Assembly (NCBI GenBank): GCA_965202955.1
Contig: OZ241871.1
Span: 558,001 to 622,000, forward strand
Reading direction: 5' to 3'
Length of the DNA: 64,000 bases
Source: Bin5 sp034422415
GTDB taxonomy: Bacteria > Chloroflexota > Anaerolineae > Caldilineales > Caldilineaceae
Shown here: positions 16,268-24,958 of the stretch, piece by piece
Numbering within the stretch: the stretch's first letter is position 1
Layout of the letters: each line of letters begins with the position of its first letter
Made by a program: the position numbers and the translations under genes
The notes under the pieces: generated by a model
Told to the model about the DNA's origin: nothing
Databases searched by the model: none
Seen by the model: the letters and a program-made list of their open reading frames with translations, nothing else

Positions 16268-17443
16268 CTAAGCGTCCGTGCAGTATGCAACCGCGGTGAG
16301 GGCGTAGAGAACGGCGACGCGCACCAATTCATCAACGGGCACAGCTTCGTGCAGGGTGTGCGCGCCGGTGGCCGCGGGTCCGTGGGTCAGCGCGGGGATG
16401 GAGGCGCTGGAGACGTAGATGTTGCCGTCGTCGACGAAAGGCTTGGCGCCAACCGGCAGAGGTGAGCCAGATGCGACCGTGTAGGCCTGCTGAAAGGCAT
16501 GCACAAACGGGTCGTCAGGATCGATGCGGTAGGCCTCGCCCTGCTCGACGAAGTCAAGTTCAATATCGGTGCTGGTTTCGTTCGCGAGTGTGGCCAGGAG
16601 CTGCTCGAACTCGGCCTTGACAGCGGCGGCGCTCCCCGGGGTGATCCAGCGACGCGTGCCTTCCACCACACATTCGGTAGGCGCCTGGTTATAGATTTCG
16701 CCGGTCCGAATGCTGCCGACGAAGGCGGAGTCGCTTCCGGCATGGGGATGGCTGTTGTTCTTCAACTGCTCGTGCCAGGCTTGCAGGCGGGTCACCAGCA
16801 GCGCGCCGGCGCCCACCACGTCGGGCAGGCCCGGTGGTCGAAGCACTTCATGTACGGGCGCGCCCTTGCGGCGAACTGTCGACTTGAATATCGCCACGCC
16901 GCGGCCGGCCACCGGCAACGTTTCGTTCAGATACTCGGGCAGAAGCACAGCGTCACCGACGATGCCGTCGCGGATCATGGCGCGCACCTGCCGACCGTCT
17001 CCCCAAGGTCCTTCGTGATGATCATGAGCGGTGAACAGCACGCGGCCGGCGGGCAGCGCGTCCAGCGTCCGAAGAATGCGCAGCGCCTCTAGGGAGGCCG
17101 CGATACCGCCCTTCATGTCGGCGGCACTGGACCCGTAGATGATTCCGTCCTCCAGGCGCGGCGGCACAAAGGGGAGATGCACGGTATCGAGATGGCCGTC
17201 GAATTGGAGAGTAGGCCCGGGCCTGCCGCTCTCGAGCACCGCAACGACAACGGGAGCTTGCGGCCAGTCGGCGTCGTGCCGCTGAACGGGAAAGCCGTCG
17301 GCGTCGAGGATGGCGGCGAGTCGATCTGCGGCCGCGCCGACACTGCGGGTCGGGCTCGGCACTTCGATCAAGGCCAGGGCAGTGTCGGTCAACCGCTGGC
17401 GTTCGACAGCGCGCGCGATCCGTTCATTTAGAGTTTTGAGCAT
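16268..17443 (-). CDS. M20-family metallo-deacylase (ArgE/DapE-like)
   Basis: 391 residues if the ATG at 17443 is used; a TTG at 17467 is the alternative, and neither has a well-placed ribosome site. Metal ligands and motifs of the M20 family are present: the first ligand in QFDGHLDTV near 85, the bridging Asp in SSAADMKGG near 110, and the catalytic Glu near TAHDHHEGPWG. The last His sits near GPAATGAHTLHEAVPVDE at the C-terminus. Such enzymes hydrolyse N-acyl amino acids or dipeptides. Substrate is uncertain. It is convergent with ribokinase and follows the YkvA-like gene closely. Confidence 0.85.
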   Translation of the reverse strand: MLKTLNERIARAVERQRLTDTALALIEVPSPTRSVGAAADRLAAILDADGFPVQRHDADWPQAPVVVAVLESGRPGPTLQFDGHLDTVHLPFVPPRLEDGIIYGSSAADMKGGIAASLEALRILRTLDALPAGRVLFTAHDHHEGPWGDGRQVRAMIRDGIVGDAVLLPEYLNETLPVAGRGVAIFKSTVRRKGAPVHEVLRPPGLPDVVGAGALLVTRLQAWHEQLKNNSHPHAGSDSAFVGSIRTGEIYNQAPTECVVEGTRRWITPGSAAAVKAEFEQLLATLANETSTDIELDFVEQGEAYRIDPDDPFVHAFQQAYTVASGSPLPVGAKPFVDDGNIYVSSASIPALTHGPAATGAHTLHEAVPVDELVRVAVLYALTAVAYCTDA

Positions 17444-17470
17444 GGGCGTGGCCTGGGCGCGAGGCAACCT

Positions 17471-17842
17471 CTAGTCGTCGATCGTGCGCCACTCTCCGGG
17501 GATGGTTTTGTCGTCCTCGTCCCAGATATCCCAGACCTCGCGGTCCGGCTCGTCCGGCGGGATTCTTCCCAACCTGATCAGGGCACGTCTCACCGCTGCG
17601 TGGGGCGCCAGCTGCACAAAGATCCGGCTGGCCAGGAGGATGACGGCGATATCGTCGACAGGCCCCATCAAGAGGTCGATCGGCGAAATGAGGTAGAGAA
17701 TCGCGAAAACGGGCAGTCCGAGTCTAAGCAGAACCGGCACTTCTGGATCGCCCATTAGTTGCCAGACAACAGCTAAATCACGTAAAATATCGCTAAAGCG
17801 CCAGCCACCGCTTGGGGATGCAAAGGATGAATTTCGGGCCAT
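17471..17842 (-). CDS. YkvA/DUF1232 small membrane protein
   Basis: 123 residues. A hydrophobic core with the DUF1232 signature YLISPIDLLMGPVDDIAVI (residues about 50-70) predicts a short membrane hairpin. The C-terminal tail is acidic and tryptophan-rich (REVWDIWDEDD). The function of the family is unknown. It lies 27 bases upstream of the M20 gene, so the two probably share a transcript. Start ATG 17842. Confidence 0.8.
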   Translation of the reverse strand: MARNSSFASPSGGWRFSDILRDLAVVWQLMGDPEVPVLLRLGLPVFAILYLISPIDLLMGPVDDIAVILLASRIFVQLAPHAAVRRALIRLGRIPPDEPDREVWDIWDEDDKTIPGEWRTIDD

Positions 17843-18108
17843 TTCTACAGACCTCCAGTCACTGTCTGACCGCCTCCGAACATTTCACCTGCCACCCGAT
17901 TGCTTGAGGGCGGGGTGCGGCCAAGGCCTGTCGGGCGCCTCGGGAGGGCGACGGTCAGAATGCCCGTTGCATCGTCTCGTCACCCTCTATTTTCTCACAT
18001 GGTTGCCAGGAAACGCAAGTGTAAAAGGAATGTCAAGGCTGACCAGGACCGAACCTCCCGCGACGGACCGCAGCTCAGGCGCCAACCTGAACGATGAACA
18101 AGAGGGAC

Positions 18109-19686
18109 ATGCAGGAAACGGAAATGCCGCAGACCAGCCAGATGATCGCCGATTACCCGGAGATCCTTCTACATGTAATAGCAGAATTGCGCGGCGCGTT
18201 CTTGAACGGGGAGAAAAACAAAAGGGCGCTGATCGATAGCCTGGTCGGCCAGATCACCGACCCCACTTCGGTCCTGATGGTCCTGCAGGAGATCACCGAT
18301 TCCTCACCCGATGCCAGGTCGGCGCTTGACCTGTTGCTGGCAGAGGGAGGCGAGCTGCGAGAAGCCAAGTTCAGCCGCGAATTCGGCGGCATTCGTCAGA
18401 TGGGTCCGGCCAAGCTGGAGCGTGAACAGCCATGGCACACGCCGGAAAGCGTGGCCGAGTTGCTCTACTACTATGGGCTGATCGGGCGCGGCTTCAAGGG
18501 CGCGGGCCAGGGCGCTCACACAGTCGTCTATATCCCCAGCGATGTTCTGCCCTGGCTGCCGCAGCCGAAATCGGCTGACGGCGAGCAGGGGCTGCCAGCG
18601 ACACCGGTGCCCCCGCCTTTGGCCTCAAGGATGCTCAGCCTGGATGACGCACTCCTGGAAGACGCCGGCACGCTGTTGGGCTTTCTGCATACCGAAGGGT
18701 TGCGTTTGCAGTCCAACGGCGCGCCGGACCCGGATGACGTGGACCGGCTGATGGAACGGCTCTACTCCGCCCACGGTTACGTTTCCCCGCTGGCTACGTC
18801 CGACGATTCCACGAACATCGCTGAGCTTCGCTTGGCGCTGCTGTTACATACGGCAAGGCGCTTGGGCTGGCTGCGGCGCGCCGACGATGACCGAGTCCGC
18901 CTGACCGGAAATCGCGTCTACGCATTCTTGGAGCAGACACGGTCGGAGCAGCGCTTTACGCTTTGGGGAGCATGGCGCTCCGCGCCGGAATGGAATGATC
19001 TGGAGCGAACACCGGGCCTCGACTGTTCCGCAGGCAACTGGCGGAACAATCCGCTCCAGGCGCGTGAAGCCGTCCTTCAACTACTGGGCCGCCTGCAGGC
19101 CGACGCATGGTACAGTCAGACAGATGTAATCAAGGCGATCAAAGAGACCCAACCCGACTTCCAGCGCCCCACGGGCGACTACGACAGCTGGCCGATACGA
19201 GACGAAAACTCGAACGAAGTCCTGCGCGGTTTCGACCACTGGGAACGGGTTGAAGGTGCACTGCTGCGATTCCTTCTGAACGGCCCGCTCTATTGGCTTG
19301 CGGCTGTCGAGCTGGCCGAGCCTTCCGCCGGAGATGACCTGCTTTTGTCGCTCAGCGGCTCGGGCGCTCGCTGGCTGGGCCAGGATAACGAAGTGCCGGA
19401 AGAGGCCGGGCGGCCTCCAATCGAAGTCGCGGAGGATTTCACTGTCCAGCTTGCTCCGGGCACGCCGTTGATGGACCGCTTCCGCGTAGACCGCTTCAGC
19501 AGTTGGCAGGCCAGTTACCCGCGGTTCATCTACCAGATCAACCAGCGCAGCCTCAAGAGGGCCGCCGACGAGGGGGTCCAGCCCGACCGCATATTGGCCT
19601 TTCTCAAAGCCCGCGCTCGCAATATGCCGGAGCGTGTTACAGCCGGTCTGAAACGGTTCGGGGAACAGCTAGCGCCCGCGGGATAG
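18109..19686 (+). CDS. Helicase-associated-domain protein (XPB N-terminal-like), no ATPase
   Basis: About 525 residues; ATG 18109 is chosen because AAGAGGG precedes it (18094 and 18124 are alternatives). No Walker motifs are present. Winged-helix-like segments occur around residues 75-140 and 235-340. The C-terminus (FTVQLAPGTPLMDRFRVDRF near 445, then YQINQRSLKRAADEGV and ILAFLKARARNMPERV) matches the pattern of the helicase-associated XPB/Ssl2 N-terminal domain found in bacterial proteins. These usually sit beside a separate XPB-type helicase; none is in this window. A role in DNA binding or repair is inferred. The assignment rests on pattern memory. Confidence 0.6.
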   Translation: MQETEMPQTSQMIADYPEILLHVIAELRGAFLNGEKNKRALIDSLVGQITDPTSVLMVLQEITDSSPDARSALDLLLAEGGELREAKFSREFGGIRQMGPAKLEREQPWHTPESVAELLYYYGLIGRGFKGAGQGAHTVVYIPSDVLPWLPQPKSADGEQGLPATPVPPPLASRMLSLDDALLEDAGTLLGFLHTEGLRLQSNGAPDPDDVDRLMERLYSAHGYVSPLATSDDSTNIAELRLALLLHTARRLGWLRRADDDRVRLTGNRVYAFLEQTRSEQRFTLWGAWRSAPEWNDLERTPGLDCSAGNWRNNPLQAREAVLQLLGRLQADAWYSQTDVIKAIKETQPDFQRPTGDYDSWPIRDENSNEVLRGFDHWERVEGALLRFLLNGPLYWLAAVELAEPSAGDDLLLSLSGSGARWLGQDNEVPEEAGRPPIEVAEDFTVQLAPGTPLMDRFRVDRFSSWQASYPRFIYQINQRSLKRAADEGVQPDRILAFLKARARNMPERVTAGLKRFGEQLAPAG

Positions 19687-19769
19687 ACGGGCGCCCATCG
19701 GCTGGTTGAAACGGGTTGGATTCATTGGCAGTGGGTGGTAGGATAGAGTGAACCCTACCGTCACCGGCT

Positions 19770-19794
19770 CCCGCCATCTTGCGGGGCTCTTTTG
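19770..19794 (+). terminator. Weak stem-loop terminator
   Basis: CCCGC...GCGGG with a 6-base loop, then GCTCTTTT, about 85 bases after the helicase-associated gene. Confidence 0.4.
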
Positions 19795-19958
19795 ACCCAG
19801 TCTAACCGTTCAACTTCCCTCTTTTAGGGCTTTGATATCGCAAGGGCCACCGAGGCATATGCACAACCGCCAGGTTCCTTGCCAAGCGAGTCCGCTTATA
19901 CCGTGCCGCACATGCAATACAACGAAACCAAACCCGAATGAGTGAAAAGGAGATGCAA

Positions 19959-21728
19959 ATGAAGACGCACAGTTCATCCTTGGGAGTCGTCGCCCTTTTG
20001 CTGGCGATGGCATTCGTGCTGGCAGCCTGTCCGGCAGCTGCACCGACCGGCGGCGCGGACATGGCTGCGGATGAAGAGATGGCGGAAGAAGAGGCAATGG
20101 AAGAAGAGGGCAAGGTTCTGACCATTCTCTACTGGCAGGCCGCCTCTCTGCCCGGACCGTATTTGTCAGGCGGCACAAAGGACCAGGACGCCGGCGCGAT
20201 CACGCTGGAACCCCTGGCCAACTATGACCCGAACGGCACCATCGTGCCCAGACTGGCGGTGGAAATCCCCACTATCGAGAACGGCGGCGTCTCGGAAGAT
20301 CTGATGTCAATTACGTGGACGCTCAAGGAAGGGCTGCTGTGGTCTGACGGCAGCGGCGTGACCGCCGACGATGTGGTCTTTACGTGGGAGTACTGCAGCC
20401 ACGAGGAGACCGGCTGCACAGCCAGCGAGGCTTTCTTGGGCATAGAGAGTGTCGAAGCGCTTGACGACCGAACGATCAAGATTACGTTCGATTCTCCGAC
20501 ACCGTATCCCTACAACGCTTTTGTCGGCGCAAATACGCCGATAATCAGCAGTGCCCAATTTGGGGACTGTGTGGGGGCGGCTGCGCAGACCTGCAACGAG
20601 GAGAATACCGCCCCACTCGGAACAGGTCCGTATCGCATCATCGACTTCAAGGTAAACGATGTCGCTGTTTACGAGCGGAACCCGCACTACCACGGCGAAC
20701 CGGCTTACTTTGATACGGTGATCTTCAAGGGCGGCGGTGATGCCGCGTCGGCGGCCCGTGCTGTGCTGGAGACCGGAGAAGCCGACTATGCCTGGAACCT
20801 GCAGGTTGAGCCGGACATTCTACGCGACATGGAAGCTGCCGGGCTGGGCACAGTGATCTCCGCCTTTGCCGGTTATGTCGAGCGCGTCCTGGTCAATCAG
20901 ACCAACCCGCATTCCGACTTGGGCGATGATCGTTCCGAATACATGGGTGGCGACAACCCCCATCCCTTCCTGACATTCCCGCCGATTCCGCAGGCAATGT
21001 CGATGGCGATCGATCGCAGCCTCATCTCCGAACAGCTCTACGGATTTGCCGGTCAGCCAACCTGCAACGTGATCCCGGCCCCCCTCCATTACGTATCAGA
21101 TTCAAACGAGGGCTGCCTGACCCAAGACATTGACGGCGCCAATGCGTTGTTGGACGAAAACGGCGTCCTCGACTCGGACGGTGACGGCATCCGCGAGTAC
21201 AACGGCATCCCGCTCAAGATCTCCTACCAGACCTCTACCAATTCGGTACGTCAGAAAACGCAGGCCTTATTGCGCCAGTGGTGGCTCCAGATCGGCATTG
21301 AGACCGAGTTGATTAACCACGACGCCAGCGTTTTCTTCGGCGGCGATCCCAACAGCCCCGACACCTATCAGAAGTTCTACACGGACCTGCAGATGTATAC
21401 GACCGGTCCCACGATTGACCCGCAACAGCATCTTTCGAATTGGATTTGCGACCAGATTCCGATGCGGGAAAACTCCTGGGGCGGTGGCAATATCTTCCGC
21501 GGCTGTAACTCGGAATTCGACGCGCTCTTCAAACAACTAACGCAGACGCCGGTGGGCCCGGAGCGTGAAGCGCTGGTAAAACAGCTGAACGACATCAATG
21601 TTCAGAGCTTCTATCAGATTCCGCTAGTCTACCGCGGCGAAGTTTCGGCCCAGCTGAACACCCTCAAGGGTGTCTGGATCAACGGTTGGGACAGCCAGAT
21701 GTGGAACGTCGGCGATTGGCATCGCTAA
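19959..21728 (+). CDS. Oligopeptide ABC transporter substrate-binding lipoprotein
   Basis: 589 residues. ATG 19959 is chosen because AAAAGGAG lies 6 bases before it; earlier in-frame ATGs overlap that site. The lipobox VLAAC makes Cys24 the lipidated residue, followed by a Met/Glu/Ala-rich linker. Family 5 binding-protein features are WTLKEGLLWSDGSGVTADDVVFTWEY near 115-140, LGTGPYRI, and the AMSMAIDRSLI helix near 350. It captures peptides or similar solutes outside the membrane and passes them to the two permeases encoded just downstream. A strong terminator between it and the permeases would give it higher expression. Confidence 0.92.
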   Translation: MKTHSSSLGVVALLLAMAFVLAACPAAAPTGGADMAADEEMAEEEAMEEEGKVLTILYWQAASLPGPYLSGGTKDQDAGAITLEPLANYDPNGTIVPRLAVEIPTIENGGVSEDLMSITWTLKEGLLWSDGSGVTADDVVFTWEYCSHEETGCTASEAFLGIESVEALDDRTIKITFDSPTPYPYNAFVGANTPIISSAQFGDCVGAAAQTCNEENTAPLGTGPYRIIDFKVNDVAVYERNPHYHGEPAYFDTVIFKGGGDAASAARAVLETGEADYAWNLQVEPDILRDMEAAGLGTVISAFAGYVERVLVNQTNPHSDLGDDRSEYMGGDNPHPFLTFPPIPQAMSMAIDRSLISEQLYGFAGQPTCNVIPAPLHYVSDSNEGCLTQDIDGANALLDENGVLDSDGDGIREYNGIPLKISYQTSTNSVRQKTQALLRQWWLQIGIETELINHDASVFFGGDPNSPDTYQKFYTDLQMYTTGPTIDPQQHLSNWICDQIPMRENSWGGGNIFRGCNSEFDALFKQLTQTPVGPEREALVKQLNDINVQSFYQIPLVYRGEVSAQLNTLKGVWINGWDSQMWNVGDWHR

Positions 21729-21740
21729 ACTGAATTAGGG

Positions 21741-21773
21741 AGGGAGGAGAGTTTTTCTCTCCTCCCTCTTTCT
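21741..21773 (+). terminator. Attenuating terminator between binding protein and permeases
   Basis: GGGAGGAGAG and CTCTCCTCCC pair perfectly around a T-rich 5-base loop, then TCTTTCTCT. It lies 13 bases after the stop. Partial read-through would set the usual excess of binding protein over permeases. Confidence 0.75.
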
Positions 21774-21793
21774 CTATCTCCCCAATTCACGAC

Positions 21794-22810
21794 GTGGGCC
21801 AATACCTCGTCCGCCGCATTCTGACCGTCATTCCAACGCTCATCGCGATAAGCTTTGTCATCTTTGCGGTGCTGGATCTCGCGCCCGGAGATCCGACCAG
21901 CGCCCTGCCGGAGACAGTTCGCCCTGAGGTCCGCCAGCAGATTCGCAAGGTGATGGGGCTGGATGAGCCTTTTCCGGTCAAGTATGGGCTGTGGATGCGC
22001 CAGTTCTTTGTCAATGAGCCGCTGTCTCTGATCGAGAACGCGTTCGACATTCAGATCGGGGATGGGGAGAAGCGGTTGCGGGTGACCTCCTGGGGCAGTC
22101 GGGGCGTTCCCGTAATGGATATGATTTTGGAGCGTGTACCGCAGACGCTCTGGGTTGTGGGGCTGGCCTATCTGGTCGCGATTGCGATCGCGGTGCCGAT
22201 CGGTGTCATCTCTGCAATTCGACAGTACTCGATCTTCGATCAGGTTGGAACCTTCATTTCGCTCATCGGCTATTCGATCCCGACCTTCTTCACAGGCCTC
22301 TTAATGATTCTGTTATTTAGTGTGAAACTCAAATGGTTTCCCATGATCTATGACACGAATCTTCAGATTGTAGATTGGAACAGCTTTGTCGAGCAGTTGA
22401 GACAAAGTGCCATGCCGGTGGCGGTTCTAGGTTTTTTCCAAGCGGCGATTCTGGCCCGCTTCACGCGCTCATCAATGCTCGACAACATGCCGATGGACTA
22501 CGTACGAACGGCGACGGCCAAAGGGTTCGGGGAGCGCTACGTGGTAATCAGTCACATTCTGCGCAACAGCCTTATCCCTGTTGTCACGCTGATCGCGCTG
22601 GGCATTCCGGCCATCTTCAGCGGCGCGATCATCACCGAGCAGATTTTCCGGGTAAACGGACTCGGAGCGCTTTTGATTGGCGCGATACAACTCAATGACA
22701 TCCCGCTGGTGCAGACGGTAACATTTATTTTTGCCTGCCTAATCGTCGTCTTCAACCTGATCGCCGATGTCATCTACGGCGTGCTCGACCCGCGTATCCG
22801 CTACAGCTAG
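21794..22810 (+). CDS. Oligopeptide ABC transporter permease (DppB/OppB type)
   Basis: 338 residues from GTG 21794, with no strong ribosome site. The N-terminus LVRRILTVIPTLIAISFVIF is the typical first helix, followed by DLAPGDP. About six helices are present. The ATPase-docking EAA loop is at YVRTATAKGFGERYVVISHILRNSLIP near 235-262. The periplasmic loop between helices 1 and 2 is longer than usual. It pairs with the next gene to form the membrane channel. No ATPase genes follow. The only candidates in the window lie at 53.4-55.5 kb. Confidence 0.92.
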   Translation: MGQYLVRRILTVIPTLIAISFVIFAVLDLAPGDPTSALPETVRPEVRQQIRKVMGLDEPFPVKYGLWMRQFFVNEPLSLIENAFDIQIGDGEKRLRVTSWGSRGVPVMDMILERVPQTLWVVGLAYLVAIAIAVPIGVISAIRQYSIFDQVGTFISLIGYSIPTFFTGLLMILLFSVKLKWFPMIYDTNLQIVDWNSFVEQLRQSAMPVAVLGFFQAAILARFTRSSMLDNMPMDYVRTATAKGFGERYVVISHILRNSLIPVVTLIALGIPAIFSGAIITEQIFRVNGLGALLIGAIQLNDIPLVQTVTFIFACLIVVFNLIADVIYGVLDPRIRYS

Positions 22811-22828
22811 CCCAACGTTGGAGTGTGA

Positions 22829-23779
22829 ATGGCCGTCCGCACAGAGAGCGCAGCCGACAAAGAAAGCCTGGCCGCGAACCTCCCCGAGCGGCGCTTCCGC
22901 ACGCTGTGGGGCGATGTCTGGCTACGCTTTCGGCGCCACACACTGGCCCTCAGCGGCGTATTCGTACTTGCGCTGCTCGTGTTGGGCGTACTCGCCGGCC
23001 CGCTTGTCTACACCGTGGACCCGGAGTACAGCTTCATCGTTGACGACATCGATTCGATAAACCAAAAGCCTTCGATCGCCTATCCACTCGGCACGGATGA
23101 CCTGGGGCGGGACTCGCTGGCTCGCAACCTCTTCGGCGGGCGGATTTCGCTGGCGGTGGGCGTGGTGGCGATGCTGGTTGCGATCACATTCGGTACGCTG
23201 GTAGGCGTGCTCTCGGGCTACTTCCGCCGGCTGGATAACCCGCTGATGCGCTTCACCGACCTGATGCTGGCGCTTCCCAGCTTACCGCTCTTGCTCGTGA
23301 TCATCATGTTGTTCCGCGACTCGCTTAAGGCTTGGCTCGGCCCGGAGCTGGGTATCTTCCTGTTGGTCGTATGCGTCATCGGGATTCTGGGGTGGATGCC
23401 GACTGCGCGCGTGGTACGAGGTTCGGTGTTGTCGGTCAAGGAGAAGGAGTTTGTCGAGGCTGCCGTCAGCGTGGGAACGCGCCAACATACCATAGTCTGG
23501 CAGCACATATTGCCCAACGTTCTCAGCCCCATCATCGTTTCGGCCACGCTGGGCGTTGCGGCGGCGATCCTGACCGAGTCGGCGCTTTCGTTTCTGGGCC
23601 TGGGCTTCCCCTCGAATGTCCCGACCTGGGGTCGGCTTCTGTTTGAGAACAAAGACTTTATCACGCAAAACCCGTGGCTGGTCATCTGGCCGGGCATGTT
23701 CATCTCGCTGACGATACTCAGCATTAACTTCATTGGCGACGGCCTGCGCGATGCGCTTGACCCCCGCCAGCGCCGGTAG
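22829..23779 (+). CDS. Oligopeptide ABC transporter permease (DppC/OppC type)
   Basis: 316 residues, 18 bases after the DppB-like gene. The N-terminal cytoplasmic tail is followed by one helix and the signature HPLGTDDLGRD-type motif (here YPLGTDDLGRDSLARNLFGGR near 90-110). The EAA loop is EFVEAAVSVGTRQHTIVWQHILPN near 210-232, and SALSFLGLGFPSNVPTWG near 255 is diagnostic of DppC/OppC. It forms the second half of the channel. The unit ends here with no nucleotide-binding subunits. Confidence 0.93.
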   Translation: MAVRTESAADKESLAANLPERRFRTLWGDVWLRFRRHTLALSGVFVLALLVLGVLAGPLVYTVDPEYSFIVDDIDSINQKPSIAYPLGTDDLGRDSLARNLFGGRISLAVGVVAMLVAITFGTLVGVLSGYFRRLDNPLMRFTDLMLALPSLPLLLVIIMLFRDSLKAWLGPELGIFLLVVCVIGILGWMPTARVVRGSVLSVKEKEFVEAAVSVGTRQHTIVWQHILPNVLSPIIVSATLGVAAAILTESALSFLGLGFPSNVPTWGRLLFENKDFITQNPWLVIWPGMFISLTILSINFIGDGLRDALDPRQRR

Positions 23780-23839
23780 CCAAAAACGGTGAGCATGCTG
23801 GCACGGCCCCCTTTTTTCTCTGATCCAGGTCCCATAAAC

Positions 23840-24205
23840 TCAGCGCAAGCGGCTGGTCACCTTGCCCAGAACGCCTTCAGTCGCAACAGAGCCAAAGGCG
23901 CGGCTGTCGGCGCCGGCGGCCGCGTTGTCGCTGGATAGCAGGAGCCGGACGTCACCGCGCTGGCTCTCGATCACTGCGGCCACACGCTTTACGATGCGCA
24001 TGTCGGCCTGACGCGGATGGTCCGCCACGACAATCTCATCCTCGCGGGGCGCCCGCAAGCGGTATGCACGGGGATCGATCATGACGACCGCGCCGGCGGG
24101 CAGCGTCGGCGTCATCGATTCGCCACTGACGCGGAAAAGACGGCGGCGGCGCACTAACCAGAGAACCATTTCGCGCCAGCCGCTGGCGGGCAGCCCCGTT
24201 TCCAT
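23840..24205 (-). CDS. sodX: Ni-superoxide dismutase maturation peptidase (SodX-like)
   Basis: 121 residues; GGAGAG precedes ATG 24205. It is a short signal-peptidase-like (S26/S24) serine peptidase. The catalytic Ser lies in FRVSGESMTPTLPAGAVVMIDP (residues about 24-45) and the Lys in RIVKRVAAV near 72. There is no obvious membrane anchor beyond a weak N-terminal segment. Such peptidases remove the N-terminal leader of nickel superoxide dismutase so that the nickel can bind. The sodN gene lies immediately upstream. A terminator between the two means sodX is read by leak-through or from its own promoter. Confidence 0.88.
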   Translation of the reverse strand: METGLPASGWREMVLWLVRRRRLFRVSGESMTPTLPAGAVVMIDPRAYRLRAPREDEIVVADHPRQADMRIVKRVAAVIESQRGDVRLLLSSDNAAAGADSRAFGSVATEGVLGKVTSRLR

Positions 24206-24222
24206 CGCTCTCCGAAAAGAAA

Positions 24223-24252
24223 ACGACCGGACCCACCCAGGAGTCCGGTCGT
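24223..24252 (-). terminator. Terminator between sodN and sodX
   Basis: Perfect 10-bp arms (ACGACCGGAC and its complement) with a 10-base loop. On the minus strand it is followed by TTTTCTTTT. It lies 32 bases after the sodN stop and 18 before the sodX start. Confidence 0.75.
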
Positions 24253-24284
24253 ACGTTTTTGGCCTACGTCTGTATCGTCAAGGC

Positions 24285-24734
24285 TCAGGTAGCCACGTAA
24301 TATTCCACCTCGCGGCCTTTCGAGGACCAAAAGACGTTGTGGATGTCCTCGATTGCGGCCATGAGCGCGTTGGCCGCGTCCTCGTCAACTCCCTGCTTGA
24401 CTGCCGAGCAGAGCTTCGCCGCGTTCCAGAACTTTTCGTGCAGGTCGGGGCAGGCTTCCAGATGCTCCGGCTTGAAATAGTCGGTCCACAGCACGAGCAA
24501 CTCGGTCTTGGCCAGGTGCGCCTGCTCTTCCTTGATGCTGACGAAGCGCGAATAGGTATTGGAATCGGTGTCTGCGGGTCCCAGAGCGATTATCTTCTTG
24601 GTCATCGATAGTGCCGCTTCGGCGGCAATGCGCGCGGATGCCGGGTCGTAGACGCCGCAGGGGCCGTCGCAGTGGGCGCTGGCTGTTTCGACTGCGGTCC
24701 TGGCAACAAGCTTGGCGATAGCTTCCTGAATCAT
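24285..24734 (-). CDS. sodN: Nickel superoxide dismutase
   Basis: 149 residues; AAGGA precedes ATG 24734. The nickel hook HCDGPCGVYDP begins at residue 21, so a 20-residue leader must be removed to expose His1; Cys2 and Cys6 of the mature chain bind nickel with it. The rest is the four-helix bundle (ALSMTKKIIAL, VSIKEEQAHLAKTE and the KFWNAAKLCSAVKQ helix). The mature length of 129 is slightly above the usual 117. It converts superoxide to peroxide and oxygen. The third hook residue pair reads Gly-Pro where the Streptomyces enzyme has Leu-Pro. The leader-processing gene follows. Confidence 0.96.
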   Translation of the reverse strand: MIQEAIAKLVARTAVETASAHCDGPCGVYDPASARIAAEAALSMTKKIIALGPADTDSNTYSRFVSIKEEQAHLAKTELLVLWTDYFKPEHLEACPDLHEKFWNAAKLCSAVKQGVDEDAANALMAAIEDIHNVFWSSKGREVEYYVAT

Positions 24735-24958
24735 TTGGAATCCTTTCTGTGTTGAAGAAGGTCAGAAAATGTGACGGACCAGGATATTCGGAGACTCATA
24801 CAAACTGCAGAAACCCTTTGCGTCTGCAGGCAGTGGAAGTATACCGAAGAGAGTCGCAAGCGTCAATTTCCGCCGAAAGTCCCCCTTTGGAACTGCCGCA
24901 AAGTCGGAGTTGCCGCGGATGCGGGCAAATGTAGAATGCCCAGCCGCAAGAGAGAAAG

